DNA of 64,000 bases from Limnochordales bacterium (GCA_014896315.1 JADBKP010000005.1:235844-299843); one strand, 5' to 3'. Positions 42,989 to 54,136 are shown, numbered from the stretch's first letter. Numbers and translations: made by a program. The notes: generated by a model from the letters alone, not told the origin.

Positions 42989-45129
42989 CGGCTTACCCCC
43001 TCATCCCGACCGTCCGGGTTTTGCGTTTGCAGTTTTGTTGGGGGCTCCACCCACAAGGCAAGCAGCCGGAGAGTCGCCTTCCCCCGGTCCGTCCCGGCAG
43101 AGGCCGTCTGGTCAGTCTGCAGGGGAAGACCCAGGGCAAGGAGCAGCACCGGGTCATGCCGTAAGCGAGTAAAGCTGCTGTCTGTGCCTTCTTCCAAGGC
43201 CAGCCTGATCAATACCGCATGGGTATGCTGCCAGAGAGTGCGCACCAGTGCCAGCGTCTCCTGGCCGTTCCAGAGCTTTCGTGTCGGCAATGGCAACTCG
43301 GCGGGCAGCAGAGCCGGCAACAGGCGGCTTGACAGCTCCCCGGCCACCTCATCTACGGTCGGACCGTCCGGGCCGGAGCTTGTTGCGGGATCGTCCGGCT
43401 CAAGTAGGGGAAGTTGAAGTGCAACACTGTCGCCAGGAGTTACTGTGGCCGTGAGTAATCGCTCCGGCCATGCGACCAGGCCCAGCACCCAGAGGGTGTC
43501 CGGAAGCGTATTGGTGATCTTGAGGTATGGCCCGGCCGGATCCGGCCAGGACCACTCCCAGCGCAGGGAAGCCGGCAGAAGCTGTACCCACGAGAGGCCA
43601 AGCATCCTTTCACTCCCGGAAAGCAGCGCCTCCCGGGCAAGAGTCCAGGTAAGCTGCCAGCTGCCTGGAATGCCGACCGGCAAAGCAGCCGGATAGGAAG
43701 AAGAGGAGGCTGGAGCGGCGATCGTCACCGGATGGCCGGGGTGCGGAACGGCCCGGAAAATGCGGGTATCCTGCCACAGCCGCCCGCTCGAACCGACGGC
43801 GAGCTCGACCGCCGGAGTTGCCGCCCGGATCAGACGGAGATTCTCCTGCCGCGCAAAGGCTGCCGCGCCGGCAACAGCAACTACCCACAGAAGGATGGCG
43901 CCGGCCAATGATTGGCGGAAGCGGAGGGGCCTTTTCATCCCTTTCCACAGAACAGCCGCAAGCAGCGTGTACAGCAGAGAGACCGTGCCCAGGAGAGCCC
44001 GGCGCGTACCGGTGAGCGGGGTCTGCCCCAGTACTGCCGTTATGGCTTCGTCGAGACCCAAGATGGGCGCGGCCGCCCGGCCGGTGAAAGAGGATGCCTC
44101 GTCCGCGAGCAGAGACCGGCCGCGGGCGGCCTGAAGCCAGCGCAGGATTTCGGCCACGGTACTCTTCTCAGCCCATCCTGGTTGAGTTTCGAGGCTACCC
44201 GGCCAGAAAAGCACAGTTCCCCGGCCGTATCGGACCCACGAGAGCTCAGTCATCCCCTGCCCTGAGCCAAACTTAAGGCCTGGAGGAAGGAAATCCTGGG
44301 GCCAGGGCCATGCACCGGCATTGCGGCGCTCGGCGGCGCCGGTAACCAGCAAGAGCCCACCCCGGTCTACCCAGGCCTGGATAGCCCAACTTGCCTCCCG
44401 CGAGAGCTGGCGGAGGGAAATGTCGTCGATGATAATCAGTTCGGCGCCGGCAAGGGCAACCGGATCGGTGGGAAGCCGGGAGATATCAGTGACATGCGCG
44501 GTAAAGATCTGGAATTCGGGGGTGAGCCGGCCGGCAGCTGCCACCAGCAATGCCAGCCAGGGAGAGGTAGAGGGCTGGTAACGCAGAATCAACCACAATC
44601 TCTGCTTTTGCGGCAAAGGAGGGAGGAGCAGTCGCTTCTCTGCCACAAGCCGCCCCTCCTGATCCCAGAGCTGCAGAAAGAACTGGTCAAAGCTGCTGCG
44701 TAAAGGGACGACAAGCGGTAGCTCCAGCCGAGCTGGACTGCCTGCCATGATCTCAGCCCGGTAGGATTCCCGGATCTCCCCGGAAGTACCGGTGGGGCGA
44801 ACTACGGTAACGCCGGCGAACCCGTGGAAAAGAGAGGGGCCGGTATTCTCAATCTCGAGGCGTAGCGGGGTTAAACTTCCCGGACGAAACTGCCCGGCAA
44901 ATCCCAGCTCTGCTCTGATCCTCAGCCCGCCCCACTCCAGGACCGGCATGGCTGACTCTGGGACCGGGGCAGAGCTTGCGCCAGTCGGGCTGGCTGGCGG
45001 GCCTATCGCCAGGTACAGAGAAGCGATAGCGAGAAAAAAAGCCGCAAGGTGAAGTGGACCGCCTGCTCCCCCTGCGGTTTTTGCCACCGGCGCCAAAATA
45101 CCACCACCAGAGCGTGAGCTCTGGCCCAT
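42985..45129 (-). CDS. Large membrane protein with a GATase1-like domain (first gene of MoxR-VWA operon)
   Basis: The 714-residue protein has an N-terminal signal anchor (about residues 25-45), then an extracytoplasmic part with a beta domain. Residues 190-300 look like a class I glutamine amidotransferase-like fold (AELIIIDDISLRQLS, then VDRGGLLLVTGAAE), with the catalytic cysteine missing. Two helices follow near residues 380-430 and a large C-terminal beta region completes it. ATG 45129 has no clean ribosome site; a GAGGTGGGAG lies 20 bases upstream, before a 3-codon frame ending at the start. It is the promoter-proximal gene of the seven-gene operon. Function unknown. Confidence 0.7.
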   Translation of the reverse strand: MGQSSRSGGGILAPVAKTAGGAGGPLHLAAFFLAIASLYLAIGPPASPTGASSAPVPESAMPVLEWGGLRIRAELGFAGQFRPGSLTPLRLEIENTGPSLFHGFAGVTVVRPTGTSGEIRESYRAEIMAGSPARLELPLVVPLRSSFDQFFLQLWDQEGRLVAEKRLLLPPLPQKQRLWLILRYQPSTSPWLALLVAAAGRLTPEFQIFTAHVTDISRLPTDPVALAGAELIIIDDISLRQLSREASWAIQAWVDRGGLLLVTGAAERRNAGAWPWPQDFLPPGLKFGSGQGMTELSWVRYGRGTVLFWPGSLETQPGWAEKSTVAEILRWLQAARGRSLLADEASSFTGRAAAPILGLDEAITAVLGQTPLTGTRRALLGTVSLLYTLLAAVLWKGMKRPLRFRQSLAGAILLWVVAVAGAAAFARQENLRLIRAATPAVELAVGSSGRLWQDTRIFRAVPHPGHPVTIAAPASSSSYPAALPVGIPGSWQLTWTLAREALLSGSERMLGLSWVQLLPASLRWEWSWPDPAGPYLKITNTLPDTLWVLGLVAWPERLLTATVTPGDSVALQLPLLEPDDPATSSGPDGPTVDEVAGELSSRLLPALLPAELPLPTRKLWNGQETLALVRTLWQHTHAVLIRLALEEGTDSSFTRLRHDPVLLLALGLPLQTDQTASAGTDRGKATLRLLALWVEPPTKLQTQNPDGRDEGVSR

Positions 45130-45164
45130 CTCAGACCAACATGCGGAACTCCCACCTCATTTTA

Positions 45165-46205
45165 TCATTCGAGAAAACACAAGGCGAGGATGAACAGGAT
45201 GTAGCCGGCCAGTAGCTGCGTTCCCTCCAGCCAGTTGGAGCGGGCGTCCAGGTGGATCAGCACGGCCAGCAGCACCGACAGACCCAAAGCCATCACTTCG
45301 AGCGGATGGAAGACAAACAGGAAGGGCTTACCCATCAAAAGACCGGCAAAAACCAGGAGAGGAGCTACGAGAAGCGCAATCTGCGTGCTTGAGCCCACCG
45401 CTATCTGGTAGGCCAGTGTCATACGGTTCTCCCGGGCTGCCAGCACCGCTGTCACGTTCTCGCCGGCGTTACCGAGCAAGGGAACCAATATCAGCCCTGC
45501 GATCCGCTGGGGCAGGTGGAGGGAGGCGAGAGCCGGCTCAAGGGTCTTGATGAGAATGTCGCTTATGGCCACAGTTGCCCCGGCGCAAGCAACCAGGATC
45601 AGCAACGAGCTCCACAACCCTCTGCCGACAGCAGAAGTGACAGGGGCTTTTTGAGAACGGTCGGCAGTCCGTAACGTGTAGGCAGTGCCCAGAAGGTAGA
45701 TCGCCAGCATAACGGTGGCTGCTCCCACAGTCAGCACCTGCGTGGCCCACCGGCCGGGGGACCAATGGTTGGACTCGGCCAGGGTGGGAAGCGAGAGCGC
45801 TGCGACCGCCAGCACGAGCTGTGTGCCGGTGGCGGAGACCAGCCGGTGATCGATTTTTTGAACCGGGTGGCAGATTCCCCCCACCAGCATACCCAGGCCC
45901 ATAATAAACAGCATGTTGCTGAGGATCGAACCTACCAGGGTGGCTTTGACGACGCCTACGAAGCCGGCAGAGAGTGCGAAAATGGTGATGACCAGCTCCG
46001 TGCCGTTGGCGGCCGCAATATTGATCAACCCACCCACCACCGGTCCGAGGCGGGTGGCCAGGCGCTCTGTAGCCAGGTGAACCCACGCCCCGAGCGGCAA
46101 AAGAGCCAAGGCGGCCGTGGTGAACTGCAGCAGGGGCGGGGCGTCAACCCGGTGCAGTACGAGGGTAAGCGGTACGAAGAGCAGGAGCAACACTCGCCAG
46201 ATCAT
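45165..46205 (-). CDS. Ca2+/H+ antiporter (CaCA/Cax family)
   Basis: The protein has about 346 residues and ten or eleven helices. The two alpha-repeats of cation/proton exchangers are visible: GLINIAAANGTELVITIFALSAG in the first half and PLLGNAGENVTAVLAARENRM in the second, each with the acidic residue for ion exchange. It would remove Ca2+ (or Na+) from the cytoplasm using the proton gradient. ATG 46205 is preferred; an in-frame ATG 46268 lies at the edge of the divergent promoter and has no ribosome site. It ends 35 bases before the MoxR-VWA operon, so read-through is possible. Confidence 0.88.
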   Translation of the reverse strand: MIWRVLLLLFVPLTLVLHRVDAPPLLQFTTAALALLPLGAWVHLATERLATRLGPVVGGLINIAAANGTELVITIFALSAGFVGVVKATLVGSILSNMLFIMGLGMLVGGICHPVQKIDHRLVSATGTQLVLAVAALSLPTLAESNHWSPGRWATQVLTVGAATVMLAIYLLGTAYTLRTADRSQKAPVTSAVGRGLWSSLLILVACAGATVAISDILIKTLEPALASLHLPQRIAGLILVPLLGNAGENVTAVLAARENRMTLAYQIAVGSSTQIALLVAPLLVFAGLLMGKPFLFVFHPLEVMALGLSVLLAVLIHLDARSNWLEGTQLLAGYILFILALCFLE

Positions 46206-46256
46206 CGCTTGCGGCCTATAATCTTCCCCCGACGAGCAACGGGTACGCGTATTTGG

Positions 46257-46285
46257 TTCAACTTCCATAAGCGGTTTGTTATACT
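46257..46285 (+). promoter_or_regulatory. Promoter region of the polyamine operon, divergent to the antiporter gene
   Basis: TATACT (46280-46285) with TTCAAC 17 bases upstream (46257-46262) is a plausible plus-strand promoter. Its reverse complement offers TATAAC (46282-46277) for the antiporter gene, so both may start from overlapping -10 boxes. Confidence 0.45.
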
Positions 46286-46363
46286 ATGCGAGTGATTTCC
46301 GGGCCAAACCCCGTTTTCCCGGAGCGGGAAGTGATATTAAAGAAAGTACCCGGAAGGAGTAGG

Positions 46364-46831
46364 ATGACGCGGATGCTGCCAACCCCAACCAAGTTCACGC
46401 TTGTCGCCGGAGAGGCCGAGGGCCCTACCCGTCTCAACGCGTTTGACAATGCCCTGCTTGCTGCCGGCATCGGAAATCTCAACCTTTTGAAGGTAAGCAG
46501 TATTCTTCCGCCGGGCGCGAAAGCTGTGGAGACTCTGGATATACCGCCGGGGAGCCTCGTGCCGACTGCCTACGGGGCGATCACCAGCGAGACGCCGGGC
46601 GAGTTGATCGCTGCCGCGGTGGGCATCGGGCGACATGGTGATGGTTTCGGAGTCATCATGGAGTTCTCCGGCAAGTGTAGCAAAGAAGAAGCCGAAGCCA
46701 CCGTAGCTGAGATGGTACGCGCTGCTTTTCGGCACCGGCGGATGGAGCTTACCGAGCTGTTTGTCAAAGGCATCGAACATCGGGTCGAGAAGACTGGTTG
46801 CGCCTTTGCAGCTGTGGCTTTGTGGTATTGA
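46364..46831 (+). CDS. Pyruvoyl-dependent arginine decarboxylase
   Basis: The 155-residue proenzyme starts at ATG 46364, four bases after AAGGAG. The self-cleavage site is visible as LLKVSSILPPGA: cutting between Ser45 and Ser46 would turn Ser46 into the pyruvoyl group. KFTLVAGEAEG (near the N terminus), TSETPGELIAAAVGIG and the GFGVIMEF strand with its glutamate match the PvlArgDC family. The enzyme converts arginine to agmatine, the first step of polyamine synthesis. The next two genes encode the following steps, so this is a pathway operon. Confidence 0.92.
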   Translation: MTRMLPTPTKFTLVAGEAEGPTRLNAFDNALLAAGIGNLNLLKVSSILPPGAKAVETLDIPPGSLVPTAYGAITSETPGELIAAAVGIGRHGDGFGVIMEFSGKCSKEEAEATVAEMVRAAFRHRRMELTELFVKGIEHRVEKTGCAFAAVALWY

Positions 46832-46868
46832 GCGGCATGCTCAGTGAACATCACACGGGGGAGAGGCT

Positions 46869-47720
46869 TTGAGCAGCACGATGGAGCGGCAGCTTGAGCT
46901 CTGGTTCACAGAGAACCAAACGGAGGACGTTGCGCTCGGTCTGCGGATCCAGGGCATCTTGCATCAGGAACAAACCAAGTACCAGAACCTGGCCGTGCTC
47001 GACACGGTAGCCTACGGGCGCATGCTGGTGCTGGACGGGGCGGTGCAAACCACTGAGAGGGACGAGTTCGCCTATCACGAAATGATCACGCATGTGCCGC
47101 TGCAGGCGCACCCGCGGCCGCGCCGGATTGCGATCGTGGGCGGTGGTGACGGAGGCGCGGTCCGGGAGATTCTCAAGGACCCTGCGGTGGAAAAAGTAGT
47201 GCTGATAGAGATCGATGAGGCTGTTACCAGAGTGGCCCAGCGGTTTCTGCCCTCTATCGCCTCCGGGCTGGGTGACCCCCGGGTCGAGATCCGGTTTGAA
47301 GACGGTATCCAGCATATGCAGGAACACAAGTCGGCCTACGATGTGGTGATCATCGATTCTACCGACCCGGTCGGCCCAGCCTCCGGGCTTTTCCAGAGAC
47401 CGTTCTACCAATCGGTGTATGAGGCCCTCGCGGATGATGGCATCATGGTGGCTCAAACCGAGTCGCCCTTCCTGGAGAAGGAGATATTACAGTCGGCGGT
47501 TGAGGCCGTGCGGGCTGTCTTCCCGCGAGTATACGTATACCTGGGCGTAGTCCCCACCTACCCGAGCGGGCTGTGGTCATTCACCCTGGGAAGCAAGAAG
47601 TATGACCCCACCGTACCGCAACGCCGCCCGTTGAGTGGTCCTACCCGCTACTACAACTTCGACCTGCACACAGCTGCATTCACTCTGCCCAACTTTGTGC
47701 GCGACTTGATCGCCGGGTGA
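46869..47720 (+). CDS. speE: Spermidine synthase / polyamine aminopropyltransferase
   Basis: The 283-residue enzyme moves an aminopropyl group from decarboxylated S-adenosylmethionine to putrescine or agmatine. Motifs: YQNLAVLDTVAYGRMLVLDG, ERDEFAYHEMITHVP, IAIVGGGDGGAVREIL (nucleotide site, about residues 88-102), VLIEIDEAV, and IIDSTDPVGPASGLF with the catalytic aspartate. TTG 46869 (GAGAGG just upstream) is given; ATG 46881 is an alternative. The donor requires SAM decarboxylase (speD), which is not in the window. Confidence 0.94.
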   Translation: MSSTMERQLELWFTENQTEDVALGLRIQGILHQEQTKYQNLAVLDTVAYGRMLVLDGAVQTTERDEFAYHEMITHVPLQAHPRPRRIAIVGGGDGGAVREILKDPAVEKVVLIEIDEAVTRVAQRFLPSIASGLGDPRVEIRFEDGIQHMQEHKSAYDVVIIDSTDPVGPASGLFQRPFYQSVYEALADDGIMVAQTESPFLEKEILQSAVEAVRAVFPRVYVYLGVVPTYPSGLWSFTLGSKKYDPTVPQRRPLSGPTRYYNFDLHTAAFTLPNFVRDLIAG

Positions 47721-47770
47721 GATGGTTGGCAGCCAGCGGCTTCGGGTTCAATGGAGGGAGTACAAGCAGG

Positions 47771-48688
47771 ATGGCAGAAGATAACCGGGAGGTGACCAAC
47801 TTACCATTTCTGCGTGTAGTCACCCCTTTTCTGGCTGCGGGGACTGATCTGACGGGGGCGCACGTGGCGCTTATCGGCGCCCCCTTTGACGGTACTACGA
47901 GCTTCAGGCCCGGGACTCGCTTTGGTCCGGAGCGCATCCGTTCCGTATCTTATGGTCTTGAAACCTATAGCCCCTTGCAGGATGCCGAGCTCTCACCTTC
48001 CTGGTTGGCCGACGTGGGCGACCTGGAGTTGCCGCTTAACGATACCGCTCGGGCTTTGGAGATGATCGAGGAGGCTGTTGCCTGGCTGGCGGCCCGGGGG
48101 CTGCGGCCCTTGCTTCTGGGAGGAGAACATACGGTCACCGTCGGTGCGGTGCGGGCTCTGGCTGGTCGCTATCCCGACCTGGTGGTGGTGCAGCTGGATG
48201 CCCACGCCGACTGGCGTGACGAATACGACGGTGACCGGCTTTCTCATGCCACCACCGTGCGCCGGGCAAGCGAGGTCGGTGGGGGGCGGCGAGTGATTCA
48301 GATCGGGATAAGATCGGGGACAAGACAGGAGTTCCAGGAGGCCGCCGCCAGGGGGGACTTCTACCCCGGAGTCGGGCCAGCAGTAATGGAGGAGGTAGGC
48401 AAGAGCCTGGCAGCTGCGGGCGTCCCCGTTTACCTCACTATTGATATCGATGTGCTCGACCCGGCTTTTGCCCCGGGAACCGGCACTCCCGAGCCGGGTG
48501 GCTGGACCAGTGGGGAATTGCTGGTGGGCGTGGCGTCATGGGCCCGGTCGCTTCCCCGGCTGGTCGGGGCGGATCTGGTCGAGGTCTCCCCACCTGTCGA
48601 CGTCTCGGATATCACTTCCATCATTGGATCCAAACTGGTGCGGGAACTGGCCTTGCTGCTTTACCAGGCGAGCCTGCGCTGGCAATAG
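47771..48688 (+). CDS. speB: Agmatinase (ureohydrolase family)
   Basis: The 305-residue protein has the ureohydrolase manganese ligands: the histidine in LLLGGEHTVTVG, DAHADWR, and DIDVLDPAFAPGTGTPEPGG. It would split agmatine into putrescine and urea; a homologue acting on N1-aminopropylagmatine, as in Thermus, is equally possible. ATG 47771 follows GGAGGGAG about ten bases upstream. The gene starts 50 bases after speE, in the order decarboxylase, aminopropyltransferase, ureohydrolase. Confidence 0.93.
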   Translation: MAEDNREVTNLPFLRVVTPFLAAGTDLTGAHVALIGAPFDGTTSFRPGTRFGPERIRSVSYGLETYSPLQDAELSPSWLADVGDLELPLNDTARALEMIEEAVAWLAARGLRPLLLGGEHTVTVGAVRALAGRYPDLVVVQLDAHADWRDEYDGDRLSHATTVRRASEVGGGRRVIQIGIRSGTRQEFQEAAARGDFYPGVGPAVMEEVGKSLAAAGVPVYLTIDIDVLDPAFAPGTGTPEPGGWTSGELLVGVASWARSLPRLVGADLVEVSPPVDVSDITSIIGSKLVRELALLLYQASLRWQ

Positions 48689-48708
48689 CGACAAGAAGGC
48701 GCCCGCAG

Positions 48709-49242
48709 GTGGCCGCGACAACGGAGGGATTGGGGACGGGAAGCCTGCGAGAGTATCAAGAGTGGGTCAGAGAGTTTGACCGCCAGCGAGGGTGGGACCT
48801 TGTGCCTCCCAGCGCGACCTGCGCTCACCTGATGGAGGAGATTGGGGAAGTAGCCCGGGCTGTCCTGCGCCTTGCCCGGTACAAACCGGCCGACGGGCCG
48901 GAGAGCTCCGAAGCGGAAGCGCTCAAGCAGCAGCTGGCCGAGGAGCTAGCAGACGCGGTTACTTTCCTCGCCAAGCTGGCCTACACCTTTGACATTGACC
49001 TCGAGGCGGCGCTTTGGGCCAACCGGCGCAAATGCGAAGCCCGCTACCCCCTGGCATCGCAGGGACGAGCAGAGGTAGCCGCCTACCTCGATCACGAGAT
49101 TCAGATGCTGGCTGGCTTTCGCTGCGAACTGGAGTCCAGATGGCCGGAGCGCGAGTTTGACGGAGGGTTGCAAGATGCTGGAGAAGGACAGGCAGGAGTT
49201 GCGGAGGGCTCTGGAAGCAGCGCTGCTGCAGGCCCAAGCTGA
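48709..49242 (+). CDS. MazG-like nucleotide pyrophosphohydrolase-domain protein
   Basis: The protein has about 177 residues. The MazG/dUTPase-like helices are clear: HLMEEIGEVARAVLRLARY (E-E-x2-E) and QLAEELADAVTFLAKLAYTFDIDLEAAL (E-E-x2-D). Together they form the Mg2+ site that hydrolyses NTPs. GTG 48709 with AAGAAGG upstream is chosen. The last 68 bases overlap the start of argS, and the final 20 or so residues are Gly/Ala/Ser-rich, so the tail may be dispensable. A house-cleaning or signalling pyrophosphatase is likely. Confidence 0.83.
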   Translation: MAATTEGLGTGSLREYQEWVREFDRQRGWDLVPPSATCAHLMEEIGEVARAVLRLARYKPADGPESSEAEALKQQLAEELADAVTFLAKLAYTFDIDLEAALWANRRKCEARYPLASQGRAEVAAYLDHEIQMLAGFRCELESRWPEREFDGGLQDAGEGQAGVAEGSGSSAAAGPS

Positions 49243-50857
49243 GGGGAAGCTGCCGGCCTTTTCACCTCCTGCTTTCGTGCTTGAGACGCCCAAAGAGAAA
49301 GAACACGGCGATCTGGCCACCAACCTGGCGCTGGTAAGTGCTGGACCGGCCCGGATGGCGCCGCGACAGGTGGCGGAGATCTTGCGGGAGTACCTGGAGC
49401 AACAGCCGGCAGTCCAGGAACTGGTGGGCAGGATTGAGATCGCCGGCCCCGGGTTCATCAATCTCTTCGCCAGGGAGGGCTGGCTTGCCCGCCTCTTCCG
49501 GGCGATCGAGACCGAGGGGGATAGGTATGGGCACAGCCGTGCCGACAAACCGCTCCGAATTCTGCTCGAGTATGTCAGCGCCAACCCCGTTGGGCCGATG
49601 GTGGTGGTCAACGCCCGGGCGGCAGCGGTGGGGGACTGCCTGGCCAACCTGTATGCAGCCCTTGGTCACCAGGTGGAGCGCGAGTATTACGTCAACGATG
49701 CCGGCCACCAGGCCGACCTGTTTGCCGCCTCTCTCAACGCTCGTTACCTGCAGTTGGCCGGCCGGGACGTGCCGTTTCCTGAAGACGGATATCCGGGAGA
49801 GTACGTAAAGGAGATCGCGGCTGAGTTTCTCAGGTCCCATCCGGAGCTTGTCGATTTGCCGGAGCAAGAGCGGTTGGCCTTCTTTAAGATTCACGGGGTA
49901 GACCGCATGGTCGAGCTGCAACAGCAGGAGCTAGCTCGTTTTGGTGTCAGGTTCGACCGGTGGTTTCGCGAACGGGACCTCCATCGTTCGGGCGCCGTTG
50001 AAGATACCCTCGCATATCTGCGTGCGCAGGGCGCCCTGTACGACCGGGAGGGGGCGGTCTGGTTTGCTTCGACTCGCTGGGGCGATGACAAGGACCGGGT
50101 GGTAGTGAAGTCGGATGGGTCGTACACGTACCTGGCGGCTGACATTGCCTACCACCGGGACAAGTACCAGCGCGGCTACGACCGGGTAATCGACATCTGG
50201 GGGCCCGACCATCACGGGTACATCGGGCGGATGCGGGCGGCGGTCGCCGCTTTGGGTTACAACCCCGCAAGCTTCGAAGTGATCCTTTTGCAGCTTGTGA
50301 CCTTGCTCAAGGACGGCCAGCCGGTTCGCATGTCGAAGAGGGCGGGCGAATTTGTCACCCTGGACGAATTGCTGGATGAGGTCGGCAAGGATGCCGCCCG
50401 CTTCTTCTTCCTCATGCGCAGCCCCAGTGCCCATCTCGATTTCGACCTCGATCTGGCCCGGCAACAGAGTGAGCAGAACCCGGTCTACTATGTCCAGTAC
50501 GCCCATGCGCGGATTGCCAGCCTCTTCCGTCAGGCCGAGGCGGCGGGGGTATCCTTGCCCCGGGCGGCGGAAGTCGACGCCGAGCTGCTGACCGAGGCGG
50601 AGGAAGTTGACCTGGCCCGTAAGCTGGCGGCGTTTCCTGAAGAGGTCAAACTGGCCGGTGAACGGCAGGAACCGCACCGCCTCACCCGTTACGCTATGGA
50701 GGTGGCTTCGCTCTACCACTCCTTCTATGCCCACCACCGTATTCTCGGCTCTGAGCCCCGACTGCAGGCAGCCCGGCTCTACCTGTCCCATGCAACCCGA
50801 GTGGTGTTGCGCAACTGTTTGACCCTGCTTGGTGTCAGCGCGCCGGAAAAGATGTAG
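49175..50857 (+). CDS. argS: Arginyl-tRNA synthetase with degenerate HIGH motif
   Basis: The 560-residue enzyme attaches arginine to tRNA(Arg). The N-terminal Add1 domain, catalytic Rossmann fold (LLEYVSANPVGPM, then EREYYVNDAGHQ) and C-terminal anticodon domain with DALR-like helices are present. Where other ArgRS proteins have H-V/I/M-G-H/N, this one reads V143-V-V-N146 (bases 49601-49612), so both the first histidine and the glycine are gone. The second signature reads RMSKR near residue 386, a known variant. ATG 49175 has GGAGGG seven bases upstream. No second argS is in the window. Confidence 0.95.
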   Translation: MLEKDRQELRRALEAALLQAQAEGKLPAFSPPAFVLETPKEKEHGDLATNLALVSAGPARMAPRQVAEILREYLEQQPAVQELVGRIEIAGPGFINLFAREGWLARLFRAIETEGDRYGHSRADKPLRILLEYVSANPVGPMVVVNARAAAVGDCLANLYAALGHQVEREYYVNDAGHQADLFAASLNARYLQLAGRDVPFPEDGYPGEYVKEIAAEFLRSHPELVDLPEQERLAFFKIHGVDRMVELQQQELARFGVRFDRWFRERDLHRSGAVEDTLAYLRAQGALYDREGAVWFASTRWGDDKDRVVVKSDGSYTYLAADIAYHRDKYQRGYDRVIDIWGPDHHGYIGRMRAAVAALGYNPASFEVILLQLVTLLKDGQPVRMSKRAGEFVTLDELLDEVGKDAARFFFLMRSPSAHLDFDLDLARQQSEQNPVYYVQYAHARIASLFRQAEAAGVSLPRAAEVDAELLTEAEEVDLARKLAAFPEEVKLAGERQEPHRLTRYAMEVASLYHSFYAHHRILGSEPRLQAARLYLSHATRVVLRNCLTLLGVSAPEKM

Positions 50858-50920
50858 CCGGCCCGCAAGCAGGTCTGGAGACTTCGGCGGGAGGAGGGAA
50901 GAGCTATAGAGGGTAACGCC

Positions 50921-53436
<2,516 letters not shown>

Positions 53437-53472
53437 GGCCGCCCCTGTGGATTCCGCTTACTAGCAGCTATG

Positions 53473-53481
53473 TGCTATAAT
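53473..53481 (+). promoter_or_regulatory. Extended -10 promoter of the BFN gene
   Basis: TGCTATAAT again forms a perfect extended -10 box, 48 bases before the preferred GTG 53529, with TTCCGC 18 bases upstream as a weak -35. Confidence 0.55.
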
Positions 53482-53528
53482 CAGTTCAGCTAGGGCGCGG
53501 ATTGTCAAAGAGATAAGGGGTGAGCAAG

Positions 53529-54053
53529 GTGCTGCGGATGAAGGTGAAGCTGGTCGGAATCGATCAAAGGACTATGCAGCCGGTTGTTGTCATCACCGAC
53601 CTGGAAGAGAAAAGCTACATCCCTATCGTAGTCGGTCCGCCCGAGGCGAATGCTATTAACATCGCGATGGAAGGTATTCAGCTGCCGCGTCCTATCACCC
53701 ACGATCTCATGAAGAGCATCCTGGATGAGCTGAATGCCCGTGTGGAAAGGGTAGTCATCTCCGAGCTGAGAGACGAAACTTACTATGCCCGGATCCATTT
53801 GAAGACCCCGAGCGGGGAACGGCAGATCGATGCGCGGCCGAGTGACGCCATCGCTCTCGCCCTAAGAGCCAAAGCGCCGATCTACGTTTCTGACGAGGTT
53901 GCGGCGCGGGCGCTGGTTCCGACGGAGGGGCGAGAGAGAGCCCACTCGATGCCGCCCGCTCCGGCCGAGTCGGGGTCGGACCCTGAGCTTGAGGAGTTTC
54001 GTCGCTTCCTGGAAAGCGTGACGCCCGAAGATTTCCGCAAGCATTTGCGCTAG
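53529..54053 (+). CDS. Bifunctional nuclease (BFN/DUF151) domain protein
   Basis: The protein has about 174 residues. It has the DUF151 core: YIPIVVGPPEANAINIAMEGIQLPRPITHDLM, then ERQIDARPSDAIALALRAKAPIYVSDEVA. Plant and Bacteroidota relatives show RNase/DNase activity; the bacterial role is unclear. The C-terminal tail (about residues 135-174) is acidic and ends in a helix (EEFRRFLESVTPEDFRKHL) of the UvrC-adjacent type. GTG 53529 lies five bases after GGGGTGA; GTG 53520 is an alternative. It is followed by a hairpin and then the rho promoter. Confidence 0.88.
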   Translation: MLRMKVKLVGIDQRTMQPVVVITDLEEKSYIPIVVGPPEANAINIAMEGIQLPRPITHDLMKSILDELNARVERVVISELRDETYYARIHLKTPSGERQIDARPSDAIALALRAKAPIYVSDEVAARALVPTEGRERAHSMPPAPAESGSDPELEEFRRFLESVTPEDFRKHLR

Positions 54054-54104
54054 TCGTTCCGACGCGAGCTCCCAGCCGGCTGTGTAACCACGGAGGCAAG
54101 TTTA

Positions 54105-54134
54105 GGAAGGCGGAGGCTAGACCCCCGCCTTTCC
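54105..54134 (+). terminator. Hairpin after the BFN gene
   Basis: GGAAGGCGG (54105-54113) pairs with CCGCCTTTCC (54125-54134), with one bulged base. There is no T run, so it may be a weak or Rho-assisted terminator. Confidence 0.4.
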
Positions 54135-54136
54135 GC

